Assembly: GCA_963575745.1 (NCBI GenBank)
Contig: CAUYUJ010002767.1
Location: 57,501-85,943 of the forward strand
DNA from: Prorocentrum cordatum
Taxonomy: Eukaryota; Sar; Dinophyceae; Prorocentrales; Prorocentraceae
Direction: 5' to 3'
Length of the DNA: 28,443 nt
Made by a program: the position numbers and the translations under genes. Positions 1-8,416 of this stretch are shown one piece after another. How positions within the stretch are numbered: the stretch's first letter is position 1; every line of letters starts with the position of its first letter. The notes beneath the pieces are model-generated. The model saw only the letters and a list, made by a program, of their open reading frames with translations, did no database searches and was not told where the DNA came from.

Positions 1-740
1 TATGGGGCCCTGCGGGATGGGGCCCTGGGGGCAGGAAGGGATCCCCGTCCTGAAGCCTCGTCTCGCCTTTTCCCTCCCCCCCCTCCTCCCCTCGCCTCCC
101 CCCTCCTCTCTTCCTCCACTCGCCGTTCGCCCCCTCCCCCTCCCGCCCCCCCGCCTGGTCCGCGCGGCCGAGGCGCCTTGTGGGTATGGGCTGCGTTGTT
201 TGAAGCGCCTCGTCCTTAGGGCCCCGGCCCTCAGGCCCCGTCTTTGATCCGCCCATCGCATGCGCACGTTCGCGCACGCCCCCCCCCCCCCCCCCCCCTC
301 CCCTGGTCAGCAGGAGTCCGGGCGGGCGGGCTCGAGGCTCTGGCTGTTGGCCCTTTTGGAGCCTCCAGGGGCTGTCTCCGCGCCGCGCCACGGGGCAGTG
401 AAAAGCGCGTCTGGGATGAAGGCTTCGCCCGATGGGCCCCGGGAGGGGTTTGGGGACTGATTTCGAGCGCATTTGGCCTCGGCCCCCCTATCCTGGCCGA
501 TCTTCTGGGGCCCAGCCATGTCGGAGACCCCCCAGCCGCCTCCCTCCTCCTCCCCCCCCTCTTTTCCTCCCCCCCCTTCCCCCTCCCTCCTCTTTCTCCG
601 CCATCCTCTTCTACTCTCAGTGCGGAACCCCCGGAAGTCGCGACCCGTTCTCCAAGGCCGATGCTGTATCCCGAGTCGTATTCTGACGGTCCCGGGGCTC
701 GGCGAGGGCCCCCGAATGCAGAAAATTACCAGAAACGTCC
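1..740. other. GC-rich C/T-biased flank, no gene seen
   Basis: This stretch is rich in CCT/CCC runs and holds a run of about 20 C residues at 279-298. Open frames exist on both strands but are low-complexity Pro/Ser/Arg translations with no recognisable domain. I see no RNA gene or mobile element in it. Confidence 0.6.
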
Positions 741-820
741 CGTCGTTTTTGTTGTTGTTGTTTGTTCCCAACCCTCCTTGGTTGGGTATTCGTTTTGAAT
801 AGAGCAGTGTGGTCTCCACT
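741..820 (+). repeat. Leader module L1 preceding satellite array 1
   Basis: A T-rich GTT-repeat stretch leads into the imperfect palindrome ccaaccctccttggttgg, then gtattcgttttgaatag and agcagtgtggtctccact, a C/T tract, and the first satellite unit. The same order of motifs is seen before arrays 2 (about 2533-2612) and 3 (about 4242-4460). Its repeated position suggests that leader and array belong to one composite repeat. No function is known to me. Confidence 0.7.
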
Positions 821-870
821 CCTTCCTCCTCCTCCCCCCTCCCTGCCTCTTCCCGTCTTGCCTGCGGGGG

Positions 871-2353
871 GCTGCGATCTGCGAAACTGTCGCCATTTTC
901 GAGGCCTGCTGGGGGGCCCAGCGCAGTGAGGGCCACGCGCGGGCCCAAATTTGACCTCGCCATCCCTGGGGGGGCTGCGATCTGTGAAACTGTCGCCATT
1001 TTCGAGGCCTGCTGGGGGGCCCAGCACAGTGAGGGCGACGCGCATATTCAAATTAGACCTCGCCATCCCTGGGGGGCTGCGATCTGTGAAATTGTCGCCA
1101 TTTTCGAAGCCTGTTGGGGGGCTCAGCGCAGTGAGGGCCACGGGCAGATTCAAATGAGACCTCGCCATCTCTGGGGGTGGTGCGATCTGTGAAACTGTCG
1201 CCGCTTCCGAGGCCTGCTGGGGGGCCCAGCGCAGTGAGGGCCACGCGCGGGCCCAAATTTGACCTCGCCATCCCAGGGGGGGCTGCGATCTGTGAAACTG
1301 TCGCCATTTTCGAGGCCTGCTGGGGGGCTCAGCGCAGTGAGGGCCACGGGCAGATTCAAATGAGACCTCGCCATCTCTGGGGGGGGTGCGATCTGTGAAA
1401 CTGTCGCCGCTTTCGAAGCCTGCGGGGCGCTCAGCACAGTGAGGGCGACGCGCAGATTCAAACTAGACCTCGCCATCCCTGGGGGGCTGCGGTCTGTGAA
1501 GCTGTCGCCACTTTCGAGGCTTGTTGGGGGGCCCAGCACAATGAGGGCGACGCGCGGATTCAAATTAGACCTCGCCATCCCTGGGGGGCTGCGATCTGTG
1601 AAACTGCCGCCGTTTTCGAGGCCTGCTGTGGGGCCCAGCACAGTGAGGGCCACGGGCAGATTCAAATGAGTTCTCGCCATCCCTGGGGGGGCTGCGATCT
1701 GTGAAACTGTCGCCATTTTCGAGGCCTGCTGGGGGGCCCAGCGCAGTGAGGGCCACGGGCATATTCAAATGAGACCTCTCCATCCCTGGGGGGGTTGCGA
1801 TCTGTGAAACCGTCGCCACGCTCGAGGCCTGCTGGGGGGCCGAACACAGTGACGCCACGGGCAAATTCAAATGAGACCTCGCCATCCCTGGGGGGGTGCG
1901 ATCTGTGAAACTGTCGCCACTTTCGAAGGGCTGCTGGGGGGCCCAGCGCAGTGAGGGCCGCGGGCAGATTCAAACTAGACCTCGCCATCTCTGGGGGGGC
2001 TGCGATCTGTGAAAGCGTCGCCACTTTCGAGGTCTGCTGGGGGGCCCTGCGCAGTTACGCCACGGGCATATTCAAACGAGACCTCGCCATCCCTGGGGGG
2101 GGGTGTGCGATCAGTGAAATTGTCGCCACTTTCGAGGCCTGCTGGGGGGGCCAGCGCAGTGACGCCACGGGCAGATTCAAATGAGACCTCGCCATCCCTT
2201 GGAGGCTGCGATCAGTGAAATTGTCGCCACTTTCGAGGCCTGCTGGGGGGCCCAGCGCAGTGAAGCCACGCGCGGACCCAAATTAGACCTCGCCGTCCCT
2301 GCGGGGCTGCGATCAATGAAACTGTCGCCACTTTCGAGGCCTGCTGTGATCCC
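871..2353 (+). repeat. Satellite array 1, 15 units of about 102-103 bp
   Basis: The marker gctgcgatctgtgaaactgt, or a close variant, recurs at about 871, 974, 1076, 1179, 1282, 1385, 1486, 1588, 1691, 1794, 1895, 1999, 2104, 2205 and 2306. The unit continues cgccactttcgaggcctgct, then a G-run, cccagcgcagtg, a variable part and cctcgccatccctgggg. Most units in this array carry agtgagggccacgggcagat-type variable parts, which sets them apart from arrays 2 and 3. There are no spacers, so it is not a CRISPR array. Open frames on both strands come from the near-multiple-of-3 period. Confidence 0.95.
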
Positions 2354-2532
2354 CGTTTTCGAAGTGGCTAGGCGTGCTCAGGAATTGTAACTCATCAGCT
2401 TTATCAAGCTCTTTTCCTGTAGCCAGTGTCCTGCGGGTCTCCCGAATTCCGTCTGCAGACATATGTAACCCTCGCTCCGTCATCGCCCCCTTTATAAAGT
2501 ATCCTAAACTATTTGCGCCCCGCTTTTGCGCA
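2354..2532. other. Unique spacer between arrays 1 and 2
   Basis: Array 1 breaks off inside a unit at ctgctgtgatccccg. The following sequence has lower GC and is not repeated elsewhere in the window by eye. No gene is seen. Confidence 0.5.
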
Positions 2533-2612
2533 GGGGTTGGGTACGTCGCCAGGGTAATTCCTTTTTTTTCCCAACCCTCCTGCGTTGGGTTCTCGTTTTG
2601 AATACAGTACTG
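2533..2612 (+). repeat. Leader module L2 preceding satellite array 2
   Basis: It contains gggttgggtacgtc, agggtaatt, a run of T, then ccaaccctcctgcgttggg and ctcgttttgaata. This is the same order as L1 and L3. A C/T-rich tract separates it from the first unit of array 2. Confidence 0.7.
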
Positions 2613-2649
2613 CTCGCGCGAACCTTCCTTCCCGTCCCTCTCCTCCCCC

Positions 2650-3990
2650 CTACCTCGCCATCCCTGGAGGGCTGCGATCTGTGAAATTGTCGCCACTTTC
2701 GAGGGCTGCTGAGGGGCGCAGCGCAGTGGGTACTCACCGGAGACTCAGAGTAGACCTCGCCATCCCTGGGGGGCTGCGGTCTGTGAAACTGTCGCCACTT
2801 TCGAGGGCTGCTGAAGGGGCCCAGCACAGTGGGCACCCACCGCATATTCAAACTAGACATCGCCATCCCTGGGGGGCTGCGATTTGTGATACCGTCGCCA
2901 CTTTCGAGGGCTGCTGAGGGGCCCAGCACAGTGGGTACTCACCGCCGACTCAAATTAGACCTCGCCATCTCTGGGGGGCTGCGATCTGTGAAACTGTCGC
3001 CACTTTCGAGGGCTGCTGAAAGGGGGCCCAGCACAGTGGGTACTCACCGCAGATTCAAATTAGACGTCGCCGTCCCTGGGGGGCTGCGATCTGTGAAAAT
3101 GTCGCCACTTCCGAGTGCTGCTGAGGGGCTCAGCACAGTGGGTACCCACCGCAGATTCAGATTAGACCTCGCCATCCCTGGGGGGCTGCGATCTGTGAAA
3201 CTGTCGCCGCTTTCGAGGGCTGTTGAGGGGCCCAGCACAGTGGGTACTCACCGCAGACTCAGAGTAGACCTCGCCATCCCTGGGGGGCTGCGGTCTGTGA
3301 AACTGTCGCCACTTTCGAGGGCTGCTGAGGGGCCCAACACAGTGGGTACTCACCGCATACTCCGATTAGACCTCGCCATCCTTGGGGGGCTGCGACATGT
3401 GAAAGTGTCGCCACTTTCGAGGGCTGCTGGGGGGCCCAGCGCAGTTGGTACTCACCGCGGGTTCACATTAGACCTCGCCATCCCTGGGGGGCTGCGATCC
3501 GTGAAATTGTCGCCAATTTCGAGGCCAGCTGGGGGGCCCAGCGCAGTGACGCCACACGCAGACTCAGATTAGACCTCGCCATCCCTGGGGGGCTGCGATT
3601 TGTGAAACTGTCGCCACTTTCGAGGCCTGCTGGGGGGGCCAGCACAGTGTCGCCACGCGCGGACCCAAATTTGAGCTCGCCATCTCTGGGGGGCTGCGAT
3701 CTGTGAGACTGTCGCCACTTTCGAGGGCTGCTGAGGGACACGGCACAGTGGGTACCCACCGCAGAGTCAAATTAGACCTCGCCGTCCTTGGGGGGCTGCG
3801 AGCTGTGAGACGGTCGCCACTTTCGAGGCCTGCTGAGGGGCCCAGCACAGTGTCGCCACGCGCGGACCCAAATTTGAGCTCGCCATCTCTGGGGGGCTGC
3901 GATCTGTGAAAATGTCGCCACTTTCGAGGGCTTCTGAGGGGCACAGCTCAGTGGATACCCACCGCTGACTCAAATTAGACGCCGCTTTCG
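2650..3990 (+). repeat. Satellite array 2, 13 units of about 102 bp
   Basis: Markers recur at about 2671, 2773, 2876, 2978, 3083, 3185, 3287, 3389, 3491, 3592, 3693, 3795 and 3896. The first nine units mostly share a distinct variable part, agtgggtactcaccgcaga, after gggctgctgaggggcccag. Later units mix this with the array 3 type. Several consecutive periods are exactly 102 bp, so one + strand frame stays open for 247 codons over 2829-3572 with a 34-residue repeat. That frame begins with GTG rather than ATG, and the periods of 101, 103 and 105 nearby shift it, so I do not call a gene. Confidence 0.95.
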
Positions 3991-4241
3991 TCCTTGTTCT
4001 CCTCCTGCAGTCACCTTCCCTCTGCTGCTGCTGCCGTGCTGATGGTTCGGCTTCCCGCACGTTTTTCTCCTGCTCTGCTTTCCCGACTCCCCCTGTCCTC
4101 TTCGAGCCTGTAGCTGTCGCCCCTCGTTCTTGTATGGTTCTCCTGCGCATCATGCCATAGGCGCGTGTCCCAAGTAGCTTACACATCAAGTTGGTTGTCC
4201 ATGCAAGTTTCGGCGAACTCCTCGTTTCCATCGATACAAAT
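3991..4241. other. Unique spacer between arrays 2 and 3
   Basis: The last array 2 unit runs into tagacgccgctttcg and then into non-repetitive sequence with a short CTG run near 4032. No gene, RNA or mobile element is recognised. Confidence 0.5.
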
Positions 4242-4512
4242 GGGTTGGGTACGTCACAGGGTAATTTGTTGTTGTTTTCCTTCCCTACGACGCGACCAGG
4301 AGGGGCCGCCTTTTTCTTAAGTCGGACGTGCCCCTCTCCACGAGGAATGCGCACAAATAGTCAAAAACTAGTCAAGGGATGATTTTTTAATATTATTTTC
4401 CAACCCTCCTTGGTTGGGTATTCGTTTTGACTAGCAGTGTGGTCTCCACTTCCTCCTTTCCTCCCTCCTGTCTCCCGTCCCGCCTCCCTCTTGCCTCCTC
4501 CTGTCTTGCCTG
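4242..4512 (+). repeat. Leader module L3, interrupted by a family B-like element
   Basis: The front part gggttgggtacgtcacaggg and the rear part ccaaccctccttggttgg plus ggtattcgttttgac and gcagtgtggtctccact match L1 and L2. About 130 bp of extra sequence separates the two halves. The extra part includes a stretch at 4315-4389 that resembles the left half of the family B elements. A C/T-rich tract follows and leads into array 3. Confidence 0.65.
4315..4389 (+). mobile_element. Family B-like inverted-repeat element, left half only
   Basis: The motifs aagtcgg, tgcccctct, gaggaat, caaatagtcaaaaa and gggatgatttttt occur in the same order and spacing as in the family B copy at 16724-16888. The right end (a cctgtagggggacatgcccgac-like end) is not visible, so this is a fragment or a strongly diverged copy. 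Confidence 0.45.
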
Positions 4513-6000
4513 CGGGGGGCTGCGACCTGTGAAACTGTCGCCACTTTCGAGGCCTGCTGGGGGGCCCAGACAGTGTCGCCACGGGCAGACTCAAATTAGA
4601 CCTCGCCATCCCTGGGGGGCTGCGATCTGTGAAAATGTCGCCACTTTCGAGGGCTGCCGGGGGGCCCAGCACAGTGACGCCACGGGCAGACTCAAATTAG
4701 ACCTCGCCATCCCTGGGGGGCTGCGATCTGTGAAAGTGTCGCCACTTTCGAGGCCTGCTGGGGGGCTCAGCACAGTGGCGCCACGGGCAGACTCAAACTA
4801 GACCTTGCCATCCCTGGGGGGCTGCGATCTGTGAAACTGTCGCCACTTTCGAGGGCTGCCGGGGGGCCCAGCACAGTGACGCCACGGGCAGACTCAAATT
4901 AGACCTCGCCATCCCTGGGGGGCTGCGATCTGTGAAAGTGTCGCCACTTTCGAGGCCTGCTGGGGGGCTCAGCACAGTGGCGCCACGGGCAGACTCAAAC
5001 TAGACCTTGCCATCCCTGGGGGGCTGCGATCTGTGAAACTGTCGCCACTTTCGAGGCCTGCCTGGGGGGCCCAGCCCAGTGACGCCACGGGCAGACTCAA
5101 ATTAGACCTCGCCATCCCTGGGGGGCGGCTGCGATCTGTGAAACTGTCGCCACTTTCGAGGGCTGCCGGGGGGCCCAGCGCAGTGACGCCACGCGCGGAC
5201 CTCAATTTGACCTCGCCATCCCTGGGGGGCTGCGATCTGTGAAATTGTCGCCACTTTCGAGACCTGCTGTGGGGCCCAGCACAGTGACGCCACGGGCAGA
5301 CTCAAATTAGACCTCGCCATCCCTGGGGGGCCGCGATCTGTGAAATTGTCGCCACTTTCGAGGCCTGCTGGGGAGCCCAGCACAGTGACGCCACACGCGG
5401 ACCCAACTTATACCTCGCCATCCCTGGGGGGCTGCGATCTGTGAAACTGTCGCCACTTTCGAGGCCTGCTGGGGGGCCCAGCACTGACGCAACGCGCGGA
5501 TTCAAATTAGACCTCGCCATCCCTGGGGGGCTGCGATCTGTGAAACTCTTACCACTTTCGAGGCCTGCTGGGGGGCTCAGCACAGTGACGCCATGCGCGG
5601 ACCCAAATTAGACCTCGCCATCCCTGGGGGGGCTGCGATCTGTGAAACTGTCGCCACTTTCGAGGTCTGCTGGTGGGTCCTGCGGAGCGGGGCACCGCGC
5701 GGACCTGAGCGGGACCTCGCCATCCCTGGGGGGCTGCGATCTGCGAAGCTGTTGCCATTTTCGAGGGCTGCGGGTGGGTCCTGCGGAGTGAGGCACGGCG
5801 CGGACCTGAGCGGGACGACCTCGTCGTCCCTGGGGGGCTGCGATCTTCGAAACGATCGCCAGTTTCGAGCGCTGCTGGTTGGTCCTGCGGAGTGAGGCAC
5901 CGCGCGGACCTGAGCGGGACCTCGCCGTCCCTGGGGGGCTGCGATCTGCGAAGCTGTCGCCACTTTCGAGGGCTGCTGGTGGGTCCTGCGGAGTGAGGGC
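4513..6000 (+). repeat. Satellite array 3, 15 units of about 101 bp
   Basis: Markers recur at about 4519, 4619, 4720, 4821, 4922, 5023, 5128, 5229, 5330, 5431, 5530, 5632, 5733, 5837 and 5938. Units share agtgacgccacgggcagact as their variable part. The last four units switch to another subtype with tgggtcctgcggagtgaggc and cgcggacctgagcgggacc. The period of about 101 bp is not a multiple of three, so no long frame stays open. This argues that the repeat is not selected as protein. Confidence 0.95.
4619..5022 (+). repeat. Two-unit higher-order duplication inside array 3
   Basis: 4619-4820 and 4821-5022 are nearly identical over about 202 bp; I see one difference (gaaaatg versus gaaactg). Each dimer has one unit with gggctgccgggggg and gtgacgcc followed by one with ggcctgctggggggctcag and gtggcgcc. 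This indicates a recent duplication of a dimer. Confidence 0.85.
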
Positions 6001-6250
6001 ACGAGGCGAGAGCCCCGAGTGTCTAACCGGTCACTTCTGCAACGTCGGTACGACCCTCTAAGCGCAAGCACTGCTTGGGGAATGGATCTACCTCTGAGGG
6101 GCTTCTGCAGTCATCTCAGATTGGGACCCGTTTGGGAGCACTCGAGGCCCTCCTGGGGCTCCTCTATGGGGGCCTCTGGGGCCCACTTGGAGCCAATACG
6201 GAGGCCATCCATCCAAGCAGGGGGGGCCCTAAATTGCCCCGAGAGGGTCT
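6001..6250. other. Non-coding stretch after array 3
   Basis: The sequence leaves the satellite at about 6000 and becomes a loose mixture of ggggc/cctctgg short repeats. I see no gene or element in it. Confidence 0.5.
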
Positions 6251-6360
6251 CTCCTCGCCTCCTTCCTCCGCCTCGTCCTCCTCCTTCTCCTCCTCTACCT
6301 CCGCCTCTACCTCCTCCTCCTCCTCCTCCTCCTCCTCCTCCTCCTCCTCCTCCTCTCACC
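6251..6360 (+). repeat. C/T-rich (CTC)n microsatellite
   Basis: An imperfect CCT/CTC stretch becomes almost pure from about 6311 to 6354. Translations as poly-Ser or poly-Pro are artefacts. Confidence 0.9.
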
Positions 6361-6707
6361 TCCCCCCCCTCTTCGCCTGGAGCCCGACGATTCGCCTCTT
6401 CTCTGTGCCCTTTGGGGGGCCCTCTTGGGGGGGGGCTTCGGGGGGGCCTTCGGGGCTGTCTTGCAGGAACCCCGGGCCCCTTTTGGGGCTCTCTTGGGCG
6501 ACCCCCGCGCACGAATCCCGAACAACTGGTTCCACGTGGGCCACACGCGCGCGCCGCCGCCGCGGCGCGTGCCGAGACGTGTCCGCAGCCACTGGTGCTC
6601 ACAGAAGGTCAAGCCAGAGCTCTTCAGATACCACGACGGTAGGACCCGAAGATCTTCCAAACAAATCTGGGAACAGTCTTCCTCGTCGTCATTTTTGGAG
6701 TCCCGAA
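6361..6707. other. Degenerate G-rich flank, no gene seen
   Basis: Loose gggggccttcggggc-type repeats run to about 6500 and are followed by mixed sequence. No domain-like translation was found. Confidence 0.45.
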
Positions 6708-6900
6708 ACGGTGCGGCGACACACCGTGCGGTGACCTCGAAATTCCCCAAGACCTCACCGCACGGTCCGTCACCGCACGGTGTTGGGACCCTGGAGGCCC
6801 CTGTCGCCCGAGACATCCTCGGAGAGGGATCCGAGTCCCAAAACCGTGCGGCGACCCCGAATCCCCACCGACTCACCACACGGTGTGGTCACCACACCGT
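6708..6900. repeat. Cluster of inverted GTGCGGTGAC-type motifs
   Basis: The 12-mer accgtgcggtga at 6723-6734 has two perfect reverse complements, at 6755-6766 and 6770-6781. Related motifs lie at about 6711 (gtgcggcgac), 6843 (accgtgcggcgac) and 6874-6900 (a ccacacggtgtgg palindrome and ccacaccgt). The transcript could form stable hairpins, or these could be clustered binding sites. The role is unknown. Confidence 0.75.
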
Positions 6901-7426
6901 TTGGGGGCCCCCGAAACTCTTCACGACGCATCCTTGTCCCATGGCGCGCGAGAAGACGACATGGCAAGCGCGATCGAATCAACAGCATTTGGTTCTGCGC
7001 TTGCAGATGTTGGCCTCTCGGGGCTATCCTCGAGAGGCTCCGTGTCCACGTGGAGCTGTCTTGGGGTCCACTGACCGTGCATGAGCTCTTCCGGATCCCT
7101 CTTGGAGAGCGGTTTGGGTATTTTTGAAAGCATCGGAGGGTGGATTTGGAGGCTCCGAGGGCCCCGGCATGCCCCCCCCCCCTTCCAGTGCCATCTTGGA
7201 CCCTGGGAGGGATGCAGGGGCAGGGGGACAGCCAATCATCCCACACGCCGTCTCATCCACCCCTGGCAAGCGGGGGTCGACGGAGTGTTTTGGTGGGTCG
7301 GAGAAAGGGCTTCAGCTCAAGCTTTCCATTGCTGGGTGCGTTAGAGTGTTTGCCCGTGCGGCTCCCAGGCGTGGTCATGCTCCGCCGATCAGACCCAGCA
7401 CTTGCGCATCATGCTCTGTTCATTGT
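6901..7426. other. 5' flank without recognised feature
   Basis: Mixed sequence with open frames on both strands, none of which gives a recognisable domain. It lies between the hairpin cluster and the pyrimidine tracts upstream of the gene. Confidence 0.4.
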
Positions 7427-7449
7427 GCCCTTTCCTCCTTTCCCTCCAG
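7427..7449 (+). promoter_or_regulatory. Possible spliced-leader trans-splice acceptor, distal
   Basis: A pyrimidine run (ccctttcctcctttccctcc) ends in AG at 7448-7449. Dinoflagellate mRNAs generally receive a 22-nt spliced leader at such AG sites. This is inference from the tract alone; a second candidate lies at 7512-7513. Confidence 0.3.
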
Positions 7450-7477
7450 GTCACAATCTGCCTGCTTCTGCTCGTGC

Positions 7478-7513
7478 CTCCCCCCCCTCCACCTTGCCAT
7501 CTCCGCTCCGCAG
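7478..7513 (+). promoter_or_regulatory. Possible spliced-leader trans-splice acceptor, proximal tract
   Basis: A long C/T tract with ccaccttgccatctccgctc ends in cag at 7511-7513, about 150 bases before the chosen ATG. A weaker AG lies at 7635-7636, only 30 bases before the ATG. Which one is used cannot be told from sequence. Confidence 0.3.
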
Positions 7514-7666
7514 GTTTCCCTGTTTGGGAGGCCCCCTCGTCAGGCCCGTCATCAACCGTTGGACGCCCTGGACGTGGTCGGCTCGATCGAGATGGTTGGA
7601 GCGGCGCGCTCCAGCCAAATACGCACCGAACCTTAGCTTCATTTCCTCCACGCCTCTCCGGTGCCG

Positions 7667-8416
7667 ATGGCCAATCTCGCCTCCGTGTGTATTGCGTTTT
7701 TATCGCTGTGGGGTGCAGCTGGGGTCCAGGCTCTGGGGGTCCACGAGGCGCTCGCCTCGTCGAGGAAGCCCAGGAAGAATGGCACCACGGACGCCCGCCT
7801 CGGCGCGAACCTGACGCTGCTGATGGACTCGTGCCAATACATCGAGGTCCCTGCAGGGTCAGCCGGTTATGTCCATTTGCCTTATGCCAGTGGGATTCGA
7901 TCGCTGTCGATGTGGTTCGCACCGTACAAGGACTTGGGATATTCGTGGGAGTACATCGTGGACGCGCGTACTGGTCTCGGGTCTGGATGGTTTTCTTTCC
8001 TAAATTCGATGACATCGATTCACAAGGGTACTAATTGGCGTGACACTATATATGTCAATGGGGTGGCTACTACCACTTCGGGACTGATATCTGCTATCAC
8101 TTCTGCCTCATACACGTCTGCCCCGTGGGTTCACTTGTACATCGCTGCAGATACCACTTTCGGTGACGATATATTGCTGTTCTCGCGGTACACTGGCAAT
8201 GAAGGCATGCCTGGGAAAATCTACTCCGTGCAGTTGTGGCCATCTGAGTTGTCAGCGGCTGACATCTCGAACACGATGCACGGAATGGCGGCATCGGTGA
8301 CGCCCGTGGCCTCCTACTCGGCCGCAGACATGACTGCCTTCAAGCACGGGCACGCGACCCTCGTGTCGGCAAGCCTCGAGCCATACTGCCCGCCTTCGTA
8401 TGCGGCCCCCGCCTCG
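7667..8416 (+). CDS. Exon 1: signal peptide and LamG-like domain
   Basis: The ATG at 7667 starts MANLASVCIAFLSLWGAAG, a typical signal peptide with cleavage likely near VQA-LG. The frame continues from a GTG at 7661, but ATG is the sensible start. LamG-type landmarks are SLSMWFAP, WEYIVDAR, DTIYVNG, PWVHLYIAAD and the closing strand GKIYSVQLWPSELSAADI, which is characteristic of the fold. The domain ends near residue 235 (SASLEPYCPP). The frame stays open to 8635, but from about 8470 it runs through a GC-rich inverted repeat, so I end the exon at a GC donor (tcg|gctgcc at 8417) that matches the acceptor of exon 2. The exon body is secure and its 3' border is tentative. Confidence 0.82.

Noticed and set aside
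617-2024. Minus-strand 34-residue repeat frames in array 1 as a repeat protein
   Set aside because: Frames are broken by one-base length changes between units, exist on both strands and lack start context.
871-6000. CRISPR array
   Set aside because: Units are contiguous 101-103 bp tandem repeats without unique spacers or leader/cas genes, in eukaryotic-type sequence.
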